Part shown: positions 34,776 through 42,959 of the stretch, in pieces
How positions within the stretch are numbered: position 1 is the first letter of the stretch
Layout of the letters: every line of letters starts with the position of its first letter
From: Pseudomonas sp. H9
GTDB lineage: Bacteria; Pseudomonadota; Gammaproteobacteria; Pseudomonadales; Pseudomonadaceae
NCBI RefSeq assembly: GCF_004353925.1
Contig: NZ_SMOK01000011.1
Span: 124,001 to 188,000, forward strand
DNA length: 64,000 bases
Reading direction: 5' to 3'
Notes under the pieces: generated by a model
The model's database searches: none
Told to the model about the DNA's origin: nothing
The model's input: the letters and a program-made list of their open reading frames with translations, nothing else
Program-made: the position numbers and the translations under genes

Positions 34776-35864
34776 ATGAAAGCAGCTGTGTTCCACAAGC
34801 CGGGTTCTCCGTTGACCATTGAGGATGTCGGCATCAGCAAGCCCGGGCCGCGCGAGGTATTGGTGCGTACCGTCGCAGTTGGCATGTGCCACTCTGACCT
34901 GCACATTGTCGACGGCATGCTTCCTTACCCTGGGCCGCTGGTGCTGGGCCACGAAGCGGCCGGTATTGTCGAGGCGGTCGGCTCCGATGTGCGCACGGTC
35001 AAGCCGGGGGATCATGTGGTCACCTGCCTTTCGGTGTATTGCGGGCACTGCGCCCACTGTCTGACCGGTCAGATGACCCTCTGCGAGTCGCCGGAAACCC
35101 AGCGCGGTGCGAAAGAAGAGTCGCGGCTGAGCTACCTGCAAAAGCCGATACCACAGTTCGTCAACCTGTCGTCCTATGCCGAGCAGATGCTCGTGCATGA
35201 GCATGCGCTGGTTGCCATTCGCCGCGACATGCCGCTCGATCGTGCCGCTTTGATCGGCTGTGCAGTCACCACCGGTGCGGGCGCTGCGATCAATACCAGT
35301 GGTGTTCGCCCTGGAGATACCGTGGCTGTCATCGGATGCGGCGGTATCGGGCTATCGGCCATCAACGGCGCCGCACTGGCCGGCGCAGGTCGGATCATCG
35401 CGATCGATATGGTTGACTCGAAACTGGAACTGTCGAAGACATTCGGCGCGACCGATGTGATCAATCCGAAAAATGGCGACCCGGTACAGCAGGTGCTGGA
35501 GCTGACCAAAGGCGGCGTACAGCACGCCATCGAGTGCATTGGCCTGAAACAGACCGCCGAACAGGCCTTTGCCATGCTGACGCGTGGTGGCAGTGCCACC
35601 ATCGTGGGGGTGATCAAGCCAGGCATCAAGTTGGAGCTGGACCCCTTGGCGCTGCTGCAAGGCCAGCGCCGCATCCAGGGTTCGCGCATGGGCTCGAACC
35701 GCTTCCCGGTGGACATCCCGATGCTGGTCGACTTTTACATGCAAGGCCGGCTGAAACTCGACGAGATGATCTCTCAGCGCATCAAGCTGGAGCAGATCAA
35801 CGAAGGCTTCGACGAACTGCGCCGCGGTGAGTTGGCCCGCTCGGTGATCGTCTTCGATCAGTAA
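34776..35864 (+). CDS. Zinc-dependent alcohol dehydrogenase (MDR family)
   Basis: A 362-residue medium-chain dehydrogenase of the class III-like type. Catalytic zinc ligands are seen in GMCHSDLH (Cys38) and GHEAAG (His59). The structural-zinc cysteines lie in CLSVYCGHCAHCLTGQMTLC. The nucleotide motif is GCGGIGLSAI, followed by IAIDMVDSK, whose Asp fits NAD. It would oxidise a primary alcohol to the aldehyde used by the dehydrogenase at 14788. ATG at 34776 follows CCGAGG. It heads a plus-strand unit with the dehydrogenase pair at 35961 and 37170. Confidence 0.92.
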   Translation: MKAAVFHKPGSPLTIEDVGISKPGPREVLVRTVAVGMCHSDLHIVDGMLPYPGPLVLGHEAAGIVEAVGSDVRTVKPGDHVVTCLSVYCGHCAHCLTGQMTLCESPETQRGAKEESRLSYLQKPIPQFVNLSSYAEQMLVHEHALVAIRRDMPLDRAALIGCAVTTGAGAAINTSGVRPGDTVAVIGCGGIGLSAINGAALAGAGRIIAIDMVDSKLELSKTFGATDVINPKNGDPVQQVLELTKGGVQHAIECIGLKQTAEQAFAMLTRGGSATIVGVIKPGIKLELDPLALLQGQRRIQGSRMGSNRFPVDIPMLVDFYMQGRLKLDEMISQRIKLEQINEGFDELRRGELARSVIVFDQ

Positions 35865-35905
35865 TCGGGCGCATCCGGGGCCAGTGCCCCTCTGCTTGCA
35901 CATGG

Positions 35906-35926
35906 ACGCACGTCGTTGACGTGCGT
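35906..35926. other. Intercistronic hairpin
   Basis: ACGCACGTC-GTT-GACGTGCGT forms a perfect 9-bp stem in the 96-base gap after the alcohol dehydrogenase gene. There is no T-tract, so partial termination or mRNA processing is more likely than a full stop. Confidence 0.5.
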
Positions 35927-35960
35927 TCGGCATGGTTACAACACGCTGAGGAATGCTTCG

Positions 35961-37157
35961 ATGGATATCCACTACACTGCGACCGAGCAGGCCTTTCGTG
36001 AGGAAGTGCGCGCATTTTTGCGTGACAACCTTCCTGCGGAAATCGCCGAGCGCGGTCGCCACGGCAAGCACTTCAACAAGGAGCACCAGGTCATCTGGTT
36101 ACGCCTGTTGAGCGAGCGCGGCTGGCTGGCAGCGAACTGGCCGGTGGAATTTGGTGGCACCGGTTGGAGTGCTGTGCAAAAACACATCTTCGATGAAGAG
36201 TGCAACCTCTTTGGAACCCCGTGGATCGTGCCCTTTGGCGTGAACATGGTGGCGCCGGTGCTGATCAAATTCGGGACCGAGGAGCAGAAGGCCCGCTTTC
36301 TGCCACGTATTCTCAGTGTCGAGGACTGGTGGTGCCAGGGCTATTCCGAGCCGGGCGCCGGCTCTGATCTGGCTGCGGTCAAGACCCGCGCCGTACGTGA
36401 CGGCGACCACTATGTGGTGAACGGCCAGAAGGCCTGGACCACCACCGGGCACATGGCCGATTGGATCTTCTGCCTGGTGCGTACCGATCCGCAAGCCAAA
36501 CAGCAGCGCGGTATCAGCTTCCTGTTGATCGACATGAAAACGCCGGGCATCACTGTGCGTCCGATCATCACCCTGGACGGCGAGCACGAAGTCAACGAAG
36601 TGTTCTTCGACAACGTGCGTGTACCGCTGGAGAACCTGGTCGGTCGCGAGAACGAAGGCTGGACCTGCGCCAAATACCTGCTGACCCATGAACGCACGGC
36701 CATCGCCGGGGTGGGCATTGCCAAAGCCATGCTGGAGCGCCTGAAACGCATTGCCGCTAAGGAACTGAAGAACGGCAGGCCGCTGATCGAAGACGCGCAG
36801 TTCCGTGCCCAGATCGCCGACGTGGAAATCCAGTTGATGGCCATTGAGGTGAGCAATATGCGAACCCTGGTGGCTGCCGTGGATGGTGCCGCGCCAGGCG
36901 CGGAAAGCTCGATGCTGAAGATTCGCGGCACTGAAATCCGCTTGGCCATCTCGCACCTGATCAACAAGGCCGCAGGCCCCTATGCCATGCCGTTCCTTGA
37001 GGATGAACTGGGCTACGACGAGGTCGCGGCGCCGCTTTACTCTGCCGATAGCTGCACGTCTGTCCCGCAGTACCTGGATAACCGCAAGGCCACCGTCTAT
37101 GGCGGCTCCAACGAAATTCAGAAAAACATCATCGCCAAGACTGTTCTCGGGCTGTAA
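35961..37157 (+). CDS. Acyl-CoA dehydrogenase, large (catalytic-type) subunit
   Basis: A 398-residue acyl-CoA dehydrogenase resembling large subunits such as pimeloyl-CoA dehydrogenase PimC and FadE17-like proteins: QGYSEPGAGSDLAAVKTRAV (126-145), QKAWTTTGHMADWIFCLVRT and YGGSNEIQKNIIAKTVLGL. Glu244 in LLTHERTAIAG is at the LCAD-type base position. ATG at 35961 follows GAGG; an earlier in-frame start exists at 35916. It is followed by its probable partner subunit after 12 bases. Confidence 0.9.
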   Translation: MDIHYTATEQAFREEVRAFLRDNLPAEIAERGRHGKHFNKEHQVIWLRLLSERGWLAANWPVEFGGTGWSAVQKHIFDEECNLFGTPWIVPFGVNMVAPVLIKFGTEEQKARFLPRILSVEDWWCQGYSEPGAGSDLAAVKTRAVRDGDHYVVNGQKAWTTTGHMADWIFCLVRTDPQAKQQRGISFLLIDMKTPGITVRPIITLDGEHEVNEVFFDNVRVPLENLVGRENEGWTCAKYLLTHERTAIAGVGIAKAMLERLKRIAAKELKNGRPLIEDAQFRAQIADVEIQLMAIEVSNMRTLVAAVDGAAPGAESSMLKIRGTEIRLAISHLINKAAGPYAMPFLEDELGYDEVAAPLYSADSCTSVPQYLDNRKATVYGGSNEIQKNIIAKTVLGL

Positions 37158-37169
37158 GGGGCAAGGATC

Positions 37170-38312
37170 ATGGACTTCACACTCAACCAAGAGCAGCAAA
37201 TGCTGCAGCAAACTGCTGCCCGGCTGGTACGTGACACGTACGGCTATGAGCAGCGGGAGACGTTCCGCGAAAGCGCCCAGGGCTTCAGCGCGCAGCTGTG
37301 GCAACAGCTCGGTGAGCTGGGGCTGGCAGCCGTGCCGTTCGCCGAAGCGTTCGGCGGCTTCGGCGGCAGCGGTGTGGACCTTATGCTGATCATGAAGGAA
37401 CTCGGCCGTAACCTGTGCCTGGAGCCCTACCTGCACTCGGTGGTCTTCGCCGGTGGGCTGGTCGAGCAACTCGGCAATGCGTCGCAGAAGGCCGTACTTT
37501 TGCCCCAAGTGGCCAGCACCACACTGCAATTGGCGGTTGCGGTGGACGAGCCGCAGAGCCACTACCTGCTCAATGATGTCGAAGTCACTGCGATTCCGGA
37601 AGAGGGGGGCTGGAAGCTGCAGGGGCGTAAATCTGTGGTTGTGGGAGGGCAGAGCGCCGGGCTGATTCTGGTGTCTGCACGTACCAGCGGGGAGGCGCGT
37701 GACACAGACGGCATCAGCCTGTTCCTGGTCGACCCGAACTGCGAAGGCGTTTCCCGTCGTGAGTATCACAGCATCGATGGCCGCAAGGCGTGCGAGTTGC
37801 TCCTTGACGACGTGCACGTTACTGCTGCCGAGCTGCTCGGTGAGCCGGGCAAGGCATTGGCGGCGCTGCGTTACCAGCAGGGCCGCGCCATCGCCGCGCA
37901 ATGTGCCGAAGCGGTCGGCAGCATGGAAGCTGCGTGCGAGCTGACCCTCGATTATCTGAAAACCCGCAAGCAGTTCGGTGTGGCCATCGGCAGTTTCCAG
38001 GCGCTGCAACACCGCATGGTGGAAATGCGCATGGAACTGGACCAGGCCAGTGCGATGGCAATCCTGGCCGCTTGCGTTGCCGATGAGCCCGACAGCGACG
38101 AACGCAGCCGCGCCTTGGCTGCCGCCAAGGTGGTGACCTGCCGCGCTGGGCGCTTCATCGCCGACAACGCCATCCAGCTGCATGGCGGTATAGGCCTGAC
38201 CTGGGAATACGTGTTGTCGCACCACGCCAAGCATTTGCTGATGGTCGCCCGCCAGTTCGGTGATGATGACCATCATCTGGAAAGCTTCAGCCGGCTAATG
38301 CAAGTCGCCTGA
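37170..38312 (+). CDS. Acyl-CoA dehydrogenase, small partner subunit
   Basis: A 380-residue acyl-CoA dehydrogenase homolog like PimD-type small subunits. The C-terminal domain is good (LKTRKQFGVAIGSFQALQHRM, AIQLHGGIGLTWEYVLSHHAKHL), but at the catalytic-glutamate helix it reads YQQGRAIAAQCAEA, with no acidic residue. With the preceding gene it forms the second catalytic/non-catalytic dehydrogenase pair of cluster A. It ends the plus-strand unit at a terminator. Confidence 0.88.
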   Translation: MDFTLNQEQQMLQQTAARLVRDTYGYEQRETFRESAQGFSAQLWQQLGELGLAAVPFAEAFGGFGGSGVDLMLIMKELGRNLCLEPYLHSVVFAGGLVEQLGNASQKAVLLPQVASTTLQLAVAVDEPQSHYLLNDVEVTAIPEEGGWKLQGRKSVVVGGQSAGLILVSARTSGEARDTDGISLFLVDPNCEGVSRREYHSIDGRKACELLLDDVHVTAAELLGEPGKALAALRYQQGRAIAAQCAEAVGSMEAACELTLDYLKTRKQFGVAIGSFQALQHRMVEMRMELDQASAMAILAACVADEPDSDERSRALAAAKVVTCRAGRFIADNAIQLHGGIGLTWEYVLSHHAKHLLMVARQFGDDDHHLESFSRLMQVA

Positions 38313-38332
38313 TCAAGCGAACCACCTTATTG

Positions 38333-38358
38333 ACCGGTGCCTGTATGGGCCGGTTTTT
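38333..38358 (+). terminator. Terminator after the dehydrogenase pair
   Basis: ACCGG and CCGGT pair, with further partial pairing (TGCC/GGG) inside, followed by TTTTT, 20 bases past the stop codon. It marks the right border of cluster A. Confidence 0.7.
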
Positions 38359-38503
38359 CAAGGAACTGTCCCGGTACTGAGCGCGTGGATGCCAGAATGT
38401 TCGGCATTACTCGCGTTATGTCTTAAGATAGCCGGTTGCCGAAAGAACCGTCATGGCCATAGCCATGGAGGGCTTTCATCCTTTACGAATAAGTGTGGTG
38501 AAG

Positions 38504-39415
38504 ATGAATAAGCCTTTCATTTCGCTGTGCCCTGAGATTACTCGGGCGCACGCGTTGAAGCTGGTGGATTGGTTGGAGGATGAGCGCGTCACCTGCTATC
38601 TGAGTGATTCGCGTCATGTCTCTCGCTCCATCGAGCAAGCCATCGATCGGACGCAATCGCCGATCCTGACCCATCTGTTCAACCAAGGCGGCCGATTCTT
38701 CATGGCCTATGACCGGCATGACGCTCCGGTGGGCTTTGTCCGCCTCATCAAGACCGGTTCACATTGCGAGATAGTCCTGGTCATCGGCGACAGCAATAAA
38801 TGGGGCCGAAACCTTGGCGCCCGCACGATCCGCGAAGGCATGAAGCTGGCCTTCCTCGACATGCGGGCCGAGAAGCTCATCGCCAAGATCCACCCGGACA
38901 ACGTGCGTTCGCTGAAAGCCTTTCTGCGCAGCGGCTTTGTGCTTGAGCGCGAATCGCCGACATTGAAGTCATTTTCCATGACGGCGGGGCGCTATCTCCA
39001 GTTATTGCGCGAAGGTGCGATTGGCGACTCCACGGGGATCTACATCACTGAAATCGACAAGGCCAGGCTCGAGAGCCTGATCGTGCTCGAGCAAGGCTCG
39101 GCCATTATTGAACTCGAACATGAGCTTGAACGAGCCATTGTCGTCAAACCGCAGCAGGTGGCACGCAATGTCGTCACGATGAACTCCAGGGCGTTGCTGC
39201 AGCTGGACGACGAAGAGATTGAAGTGGCCTTGGTTTACCCTGAAGACGCGGACAGCAGCGCCGGGAAGCATTCCGTGTGTTCCGACATCGGTGCCGCCAT
39301 CCTGGGCTATCAGGAGGGGGACGCCATCGACTGGCGAATTTCTGATCGCACCCGCCGGATCGAGATCAGGAAAGTGCTTTACCAGCCGGAGGCCGCAGGC
39401 GATTTTCACCTGTAA
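38504..39415 (+). CDS. GNAT acetyltransferase fused to an Rnk/GreA C-terminal domain
   Basis: About 303 residues. The N-terminal half is a GNAT acetyltransferase (LVIGDSNKWGRNLGARTIREG is the acetyl-CoA loop region, followed by KIHPDNVRSLKAFLRSGF). The C-terminal 90 or so residues match the Rnk/GreA C-terminal domain: VVTMNSRALLQLDDEE, VYPEDADSSAGKHSV, DIGAAILGYQEGD and the ending KVLYQPEAAGDF. Rnk-type proteins regulate nucleoside diphosphate kinase or bind RNA polymerase. The ATG at 38504 has GGTGAAG before it; in-frame starts at 38453 and 38465 are possible. It stands alone and seems unrelated to the catabolic genes. Confidence 0.85.
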   Translation: MNKPFISLCPEITRAHALKLVDWLEDERVTCYLSDSRHVSRSIEQAIDRTQSPILTHLFNQGGRFFMAYDRHDAPVGFVRLIKTGSHCEIVLVIGDSNKWGRNLGARTIREGMKLAFLDMRAEKLIAKIHPDNVRSLKAFLRSGFVLERESPTLKSFSMTAGRYLQLLREGAIGDSTGIYITEIDKARLESLIVLEQGSAIIELEHELERAIVVKPQQVARNVVTMNSRALLQLDDEEIEVALVYPEDADSSAGKHSVCSDIGAAILGYQEGDAIDWRISDRTRRIEIRKVLYQPEAAGDFHL

Positions 39416-39602
39416 CAGCGCCCTTAGCTCAGTGTTCGTTCATAGGGCGTGAAGATCCCCAAAGGACGGGACCGCGCCGTTCACCGCGTAGACCAACTGC
39501 AACGCCAAGATCAAGAAACTGGAGGACATCCACAACACCGCCCGAGGAACGTAGTAGATTCTTCTCTATCAAGTGCGGCGACGCGTATACCGTCGCCCTG
39601 GT

Positions 39603-40889
39603 TCATTTAAGAGGAAACTCGATCACCACATAGATCCGATCAAGATCGGGCCCCGCCTGGGCATCATTAGCCCGGTGGCTGACATGAGCCAGTGCGATCG
39701 AAAGGTCTTTAGCGGGGCCGCCTTGCACGACGTAGCGAAGATCCATATCCCGCTCCCAGTGCTTGCCCCCTTTGCCTTGCGCGGGCACGAAGGCTCCTGC
39801 ATCTGGGTCGAACGGGTTGTATGCACCGCCACGGGGAGCATGAGTACCATCAATACTTCTACCGGTGACGTAGCGCAGCGAGAAGGTCAGCCCCGGCACG
39901 CCTGCAGTTGCAGCGTTCCACTGATATCGCCCTTGCCATGATTGCTCACCCGGGCCGTTGAAGTCGGCAAATTTGATGGAGTTGGCGAGGTAGATGGAGT
40001 CGCCACCGACAAAGTCGAAAGGCGTGCTGCCTTCAACTTTCTGGTAGCCCAGGCTCAACGTGTGGCTCGTCATTGCGATGGACGTCAGGATGCTGTAGGC
40101 CAGGGTGTCGATCTTTCCAGCTTTTGCCAGCCCCTGGTCGCGCACCTTGTAGAGGTTGCCATCCACTGACAGAGCGCCAGTGCTGGCATTCAGGTTCAGA
40201 TAGCGCTGCTGCCAGACGTCTTCTAGCTGGCCACCGAACACGGAGGCGCCCCAGCTGTAGTCCTCGCGCCTGACCTTGTAGAGCGAGCCCACCAGGCTGA
40301 TCGCATTGTTTTTAGTCGTAGCGCCGTAGCCTTCGAAGTCTTCATAGGACGAGCTACCCGCCTGATTCTTGAAAGCGGTGAAACGCCCAGCTTGCAGCTT
40401 CCAAACCGACGACAGCGTGCTGTCAAGGAACCAGCCAGTGGCGTATTCCGGTTGCAGGCGCTTGTCGCCCGTGTCGAAGACTGGAGTCTCCACCAGCATT
40501 TCGCCGTAGCTCAACACGGTATTGCCGGCTTTCAACTTCAGCGCGCCGCCTGCGTCCGAATACTCGGACGCTGCCCGGCCATCGCTATCCACCGGCAGCA
40601 GTCCAACCCCTGCGTGTCCTCGTCCGCCATCAAGCTTTATGCCGACGAAACCGTGAAGGTCGACGCCTATCCCCACGATGCCAGGGGTGTAGGCAGAACT
40701 CAGGGCGCCAATGAACCCCTGGGCCCATTCCCGGCGCCTGCCGGGTGCTCCAGGTTCCTTGTTGCGAAAATCGCTATCGAGCAAGAAATTTCGTGACAGC
40801 AATGACCACTCACCCATGGGCTCGTCTGCGTGGCTGGCAGCCGCGACTAAACACAGACAAGTGCACGCACAGGTGCGTACGCTGATCAC
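39603..40889 (-). CDS. OprD-family outer-membrane porin
   Basis: A 428-residue protein with a short signal peptide (AAASHA-DE) and OprD family features: LSRNFLLDSDFRN at the N-terminus, DTGDKRLQPEYATGWFLDST, and a C-terminal YVVIEFPLK strand. OprD-type channels take up small carboxylates and amino acids. The start appears to be GTG at 40889, overlapping the DoxX-like fragment by 4 bases (GTGA). No transported compound can be inferred, and the neighbours do not help. The 187 bases 39416-39602 beyond its end show a short CGCCCT/AGGGCG stem but no gene. Confidence 0.88.
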   Translation of the reverse strand: MISVRTCACTCLCLVAAASHADEPMGEWSLLSRNFLLDSDFRNKEPGAPGRRREWAQGFIGALSSAYTPGIVGIGVDLHGFVGIKLDGGRGHAGVGLLPVDSDGRAASEYSDAGGALKLKAGNTVLSYGEMLVETPVFDTGDKRLQPEYATGWFLDSTLSSVWKLQAGRFTAFKNQAGSSSYEDFEGYGATTKNNAISLVGSLYKVRREDYSWGASVFGGQLEDVWQQRYLNLNASTGALSVDGNLYKVRDQGLAKAGKIDTLAYSILTSIAMTSHTLSLGYQKVEGSTPFDFVGGDSIYLANSIKFADFNGPGEQSWQGRYQWNAATAGVPGLTFSLRYVTGRSIDGTHAPRGGAYNPFDPDAGAFVPAQGKGGKHWERDMDLRYVVQGGPAKDLSIALAHVSHRANDAQAGPDLDRIYVVIEFPLK

Positions 40890-41128
40890 GGTACGATCCT
40901 GCGCAAGCTATCGCCTTGAATTGAAATGCTGCCGCGCCCGGTAAGGAGTCGACCGCCATAAAGAATGATCAGCAGCCAGGCGAACTGGCCTTGTTCCAGC
41001 GCCCAGTCCGGATGAACGAATATCACGCAGATGAAGAGCACGCCGAGCATTGGCAGGCTGCAGAGCCGGGCCAACAGGCCGACAATGTGTCTCAATTGAT
41101 TGCGCAGAGAGGGGCTTGGTGCCTGCAT
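40886..41128 (-). CDS. Short DoxX-like membrane protein (possibly truncated)
   Basis: About 80 residues with two hydrophobic segments (LCSLPMLGVLFICVIFV and FAWLLIILYGGRLLTG). The end GGRLLTGRGSISI resembles the C-terminal end of DoxX proteins, which are usually 130-150 residues with four helices, so this looks like only the second half. The ATG at 41128 has CGGAGTG before it; an earlier in-frame ATG at 41149 lacks a good site. It overlaps the porin start by 4 bases and may be translationally coupled. Confidence 0.55.
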   Translation of the reverse strand: MQAPSPSLRNQLRHIVGLLARLCSLPMLGVLFICVIFVHPDWALEQGQFAWLLIILYGGRLLTGRGSISIQGDSLRRIVP

Positions 41129-41262
41129 GGTGGTCACTCCGTAGCTCATGAGCCACCATCAAGTAAGGAGGCTGTGAAAACTCGCGCAAACAGTGCCGAT
41201 ACCAACAATGCAGCGGTGTCTTTTAGGGTTAGCTCCTGTTCATGGTTTTTTTTTGTACGTCG

Positions 41263-41829
41263 CTATTGGCGTTTTAGCCACGTCGAAAACAAGCGTGTCG
41301 CCCACGGCATGAAGATATAAACCACCAACAATACGATGCTGAGGGTGATCAGCACGTTGCTGGCAATGTACCCGCCCAACCAGGGCCACTTGGCAAACAA
41401 AGGTTGCCACAGCAAGGGCACCACCAAGCTTAAAGGCAGAATCACCAGAAACGTGACGCACACCTGTTTCCAGCGCACGGGTGCGGTACTTTCTTCAGAT
41501 GGCGTGAACCAGAACTCACGGTTGGCATTGGCTTCGGTTCGATCGCCCGCGATCAGCAGCGGGGTTATCTCAGCAACCAGTTCGCGCCGTTCATCGGAGT
41601 CTAGCCATGCCTGCAGTTGCACGGTCGTGGCGAAACGGATCACTGAGGTGAACTGGTGCTGATCGCCGTCTCGGTTACGCATGACATCGACGCCCAGGTG
41701 GCCGGGATAGCGTTTTGCCGCAGTGACGGTGCGGCGCAACCATTGTTCGTATGCCGGCTCGGCATCTCGTCTCACGCAATGGCGTACAAGCAATGTCGCG
41801 ATATCGTGTTGAGGAAGGTCATCGGTCAT
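41263..41829 (-). CDS. ABM-domain protein with C-terminal membrane anchor
   Basis: A 188-residue protein. Residues 10-90 look like an antibiotic-biosynthesis-monooxygenase (dimeric alpha-beta barrel) domain (TLLVRHCVRRDAEPAYEQWL, YPGHLGVDVMR). Residues 120-180 hold two membrane helices (VCVTFLVILPLSLVVPLLW and IASNVLITLSIVLLVVYIFM). This architecture is a known, uncharacterised family. The gene lies between the DoxX-like fragment and an AraC regulator, all on the minus strand. A run of nine or so T's lies beyond its 3' end. Confidence 0.8.
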   Translation of the reverse strand: MTDDLPQHDIATLLVRHCVRRDAEPAYEQWLRRTVTAAKRYPGHLGVDVMRNRDGDQHQFTSVIRFATTVQLQAWLDSDERRELVAEITPLLIAGDRTEANANREFWFTPSEESTAPVRWKQVCVTFLVILPLSLVVPLLWQPLFAKWPWLGGYIASNVLITLSIVLLVVYIFMPWATRLFSTWLKRQ

Positions 41830-41901
41830 CGGTCTGCCGCCTGCGTGGGGAGTTCACGGATACGTTAGCCCAGCGATTACCGAGTTTCTTGTAGGGATGT
41901 G

Positions 41902-42813
41902 TCAGTTTTGAACATATGTGCTCTCGCCATCGAAGACTTGACGCTGCGCGCGTCGCCAGCTTGCGGGGGCCATACCGACCTGTTTGAGAAAGACGCGCGA
42001 AAAGTGTGACTGGTCAGCGAAGCCGCAATCCAGACCGATCTCAGAGAGGTTGAGCGCGGAATCGGTCATCAGGGCTTTCGCCTTGTCGACGCGAATTTTC
42101 GTTAGCCATTCGTGAGGTGATTGCCCGGTACTTTGCTTGAAGGCCCGGGTGAAGTAGCTGCGCGACAGTGAGCACTCTTTGGCAAGAAGCTCCACCGAGA
42201 GCCCTTCGGTAACATGGTTGGCAATCAGTTCCTTGGCTCGACGGAGCTGCCAGGTGGCGAGGCCCCTGGTCTTTTCGTTGGTAAGAATGGCGTTGCCATA
42301 GCGCTTGTCAAGGTGTGTCAGCAGGGCGAGCATCACCTGGTCAATGAACAGTTCGTTGGTTTCGCTCGGTGTCGTCAGCGCCGGCAGCAATGCCAGGGAG
42401 AGATGGTAAACAACGGGGTCAACCTGGCTTCGCACTCGCTCAAGCCCTTCTGTCGTCGAGCCTCCAGCCTCGTAGAAAAGCGACTGGATCGTGCTGCGCG
42501 GCAGGATGAATTTGAGGTTGTCATAAGCGGCCCGATGCTGGCAGCGGATCTCGTCTCCAAGATAAACGATCGAGGTGCTTTGACAGGCATGCCCGCCGAC
42601 ATAGGTGAGTTCTCGACCCTGCCACAGCCGATGCGCGTTGAAATCCTTGAGCTGGATAACGACGGAATAGGCATCGGCGCATGGAATATTAACGTGCAGG
42701 TCAGGGTCGGGGTGGTCTTCGCTGCTTCGGATAATCGAGTAGTTTCCGGTCTTTGCACTTCTGGGTGAACTACCGATGTTTGCTGGGCGCTTGGGGGACA
42801 TTGTAAAGCGCAT
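41902..42813 (-). CDS. AraC family transcriptional regulator
   Basis: A 303-residue regulator whose C-terminal third carries two helix-turn-helix motifs of the AraC type (LSVELLAKECSLSRSYFTRAFKQSTG and LNLSEIGLDCGFADQSHFSRVFLKQVG). The N-terminal domain (residues 40-170) has no clear family match and would sense an unknown ligand. ATG at 42813 follows AAGGGAG. It may control the ABM-DoxX-porin genes downstream on the same strand, which is inferred from position only. Confidence 0.9.
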   Translation of the reverse strand: MRFTMSPKRPANIGSSPRSAKTGNYSIIRSSEDHPDPDLHVNIPCADAYSVVIQLKDFNAHRLWQGRELTYVGGHACQSTSIVYLGDEIRCQHRAAYDNLKFILPRSTIQSLFYEAGGSTTEGLERVRSQVDPVVYHLSLALLPALTTPSETNELFIDQVMLALLTHLDKRYGNAILTNEKTRGLATWQLRRAKELIANHVTEGLSVELLAKECSLSRSYFTRAFKQSTGQSPHEWLTKIRVDKAKALMTDSALNLSEIGLDCGFADQSHFSRVFLKQVGMAPASWRRAQRQVFDGESTYVQN

Positions 42814-42926
42814 GGGCGGCTCCCTTCATGGACTGCAAGCTGGTCTGTGGCCAATTGCCCTCGGCTTGATCCTCAAGTCCTTCCGAGTACACCAGAATAG
42901 TATTGAGAACGCTCGGTACGCTGAAT

Positions 42927-42952
42927 AGAATAAATGGCATTTCATCTATTCT
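42927..42952. promoter_or_regulatory. Inverted repeat at the LysR gene start
   Basis: AGAATAAATG and CATCTATTCT are 10-bp arms with one mismatch and a 6-base spacer. The repeat ends 7 bases before the LysR ATG (42960) in an AT-rich patch. It would overlap promoter or ribosome access and fits an autoregulatory site. Confidence 0.5.
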
Positions 42953-42959
42953 GTTTTTT

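Noticed and set aside
36099..38276. Open minus-strand frame of about 725 codons across the dehydrogenase pair
   Set aside because: It runs through two well-supported plus-strand acyl-CoA dehydrogenase genes and their junction, and its translation shows no family features.
39416..39602. Possible transposase or gene remnant (KIKKLEDIHNTARG-like frame)
   Set aside because: Too short, interrupted by stops, and no family recognised.
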